The notes under the pieces were generated by a model that was not told the origin of the DNA, searched no databases, and was given only the letters and a program-made list of their open reading frames with translations. Positions 62,859 through 64,000 of a stretch of DNA of 64,000 nucleotides are shown here, in pieces (position 1 is the stretch's first letter; every line of letters starts with the position of its first letter). This DNA comes from Sympetrum striolatum (taxonomy: Eukaryota; Arthropoda; Insecta; Odonata; Libellulidae). A program made the position numbers and the translations under genes. The DNA lies in NCBI GenBank assembly GCA_947579665.1, contig OX388351.1, forward strand, positions 1,612,001-1,676,000. The letters are read 5' to 3'.

Positions 62859-62865
62859 CTTAACT
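62708..62865 (+). mobile_element. tRNA-derived SINE, right arm of an inverted pair
   Basis: The plus strand starts inside the A-box region (GATGTTTAAGGCAGC, compare GATGGTTAAGGCAGC in the first copy) and continues with GATCCCGAGTTCGATTCCCG and GTCAGACTTTTTCCTGTCC. The tail runs through CCTGGTTGCACGCCC to TGTGTATATCCTCTTAAC. The first eight or so bases of the A box are lost at the fusion. Positions 62747-62858 are inverted copies of 62593-62706. Confidence 0.85.
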
Positions 62866-63240
62866 TAAAGTTCCAGTTTTTTCAAGGAGCCCAAACCTTC
62901 GTCTAAGAATGTTTTTGTGATGCTTACTTTTTTACCATAGTATTTCTTAACCATATCGCCCAGTGATCGCCGGTGCACGTTTCATCCGCCTGATCGCGTA
63001 AAGCTGCCGGACATTCCAGAAGGGGAAGTTGTCTAAAATAAATTAGAATCACTCTCCAACCTTCTCGTTGCATCTACCAACTAGTTATTGTATTATATAA
63101 TGGCATTCCATACAAAGTTTACATCTAAGTTCGTTGATCGATAATGTGATAAAGCTTGAGCTTCTGCCCTCTGTGCTTCCAGTTTTAAACTCTCTCCCCA
63201 ATGGAAGACATCCTTTTGGTAGCAAACCACTCCTCAGCGT
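62866..63240. other. Unassigned DNA
   Basis: No gene or repeat recognised. Confidence 0.42.
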
Positions 63241-63770
63241 CCCTTTCAAACACTTCTAACCCTCACAAAAGAGAAGGGGTTAAAAATGAAATATCTCAAA
63301 GCCGACCATCTTCCTGTTCTTACCTTTGATGAGATTACGAATAAAAACGCGCGAATTAAAACTACATCGCCGGAAATAAACAAAAACGAAACGAATTCAG
63401 TAGTTCGTCGCAATTCCGAGGGGAGTCGACCCCGCGGCATCCTCACGGAGCCGCGTTTTCTTTTTTTATCTTTCAGTCCGACCGCAGAAAAAAACGGAAA
63501 AATATTACCCGACGGCAGCAGCGATTTCTGTCAGCTGCACGAATTCAACTTATTTTTATTTTCCCCTCCGACCAAATCCTCACCAAAGAGGATTATGGGA
63601 AACGGAGCGGAATTATTAAAAGAGAAAACGAAGCAAATGGTGAACGGGAATTAGAGGAAGAATCGGAGATGTAAAATGTATCAAAACGAAAATGATATGA
63701 AATCGATGCGCAGCTGTTTTTTCCGCAAAGGAAATGGGGTCGAAGAATAAGGGGGAAAAGACGAACGAAA
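63240..63770. other. CpG-denser block
   Basis: About 500 bp with CpG-rich runs (GGGAGTCGACCCCGCGGC, TCACGGAGCCGCG). A 122-codon plus-strand frame (63286-63654) and minus-strand frames overlap it. The plus frame is Lys/Asn/Pro-rich with no domain, so it is not called as a gene, although a single exon cannot be excluded. Confidence 0.3.
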
Positions 63771-64000
63771 TAGGACATTTTGAGAGAAAGGAAAGTCGTA
63801 AAATGGACGGCGGATCTATTGGATCATCTGTTTGAATTCCTTGTACCCCAATAGAACTTTATGTGGCTCTAACTGAAGTATTTGGAACACAACCACTTAC
63901 GCTTAGGAAAGCCATCCTCTATTGAAGTTTACTGTGTGATATCAATTCCAAGTAGACAAACACTGTTCACAAATACTCCAAGGCAGAGATATTGAGAATC
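63771..64000. other. Unassigned DNA at the window edge
   Basis: AT-rich sequence with no recognised feature. Confidence 0.4.

Noticed and set aside
63286..63654. 122-codon plus-strand open frame as a gene
   Set aside because: Low-complexity Lys/Asn/Pro/Ser composition, no domain, and overlapping antisense frames in a CpG-denser block.

Overview
The window looks like a gene-poor, AT-rich stretch of an animal nuclear genome, most probably an arthropod and plausibly an insect. This rests on the absence of any recognisable cellular exon in 64 kb, on abundant (TA)n, (GT)n and (TTA)n microsatellites, and on decayed non-LTR retrotransposons, a piggyBac transposase relic and tRNA-derived SINEs. The species cannot be named from this sequence. 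No intact host gene, tRNA gene, rRNA gene or CRISPR array could be supported. Every convincing protein similarity belongs to a mobile element and every one is broken.

Layout. 0-11 kb: mostly unassigned AT-rich DNA with CpG-denser low-copy blocks (about 1.6-1.9, 4.2-4.45, 7.5-8.05 and 10.4-10.7 kb) and two short LINE 3' ends (5.87 and 8.1 kb). 11.3-13.1 kb: 5'-truncated non-LTR retrotransposon on the plus strand with a YADD reverse transcriptase and a (TTA)n tail. 14.5-14.9 and 23.4-23.9 kb: two minus-strand C-terminal fragments of one second LINE family. 24.8 kb: an almost perfect 36-bp-arm hairpin. 25.8-26.7 kb: minus-strand piggyBac transposase pseudogene with its cysteine-rich tail. 28.2-31.3 kb: a 3.1-kb composite element of three superunits (two direct, one inverted), built of diverged ~147-177-bp monomers that each carry a Pol III B-box-like GGTTCGA motif.

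35-36.6 kb: a third LINE fragment (minus) and a solo LTR flanked by a 5-bp target-site duplication. 37-48 kb: largely unassigned. 48.5 and 50.4 kb: two direct copies of an unnamed ~360-bp interspersed repeat. 53.6, 57.4 and 62.3-62.9 kb: copies of one tRNA-derived SINE family, two of them fused head to head into a long inverted repeat. 57.0-57.4 kb: 3' end of another LINE, next to a (GT)n(TA)n microsatellite. 60.6 kb: a 21/22-bp purine-rich minisatellite.

The elements do not form a pathway. They record layered insertion, truncation and decay. The CpG-denser blocks lack coding signatures and are the only candidates for host function, as possible conserved non-coding or regulatory DNA in a gene desert or large intron; this is inference. 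The most unusual structure is the 28.2-31.3 kb composite.
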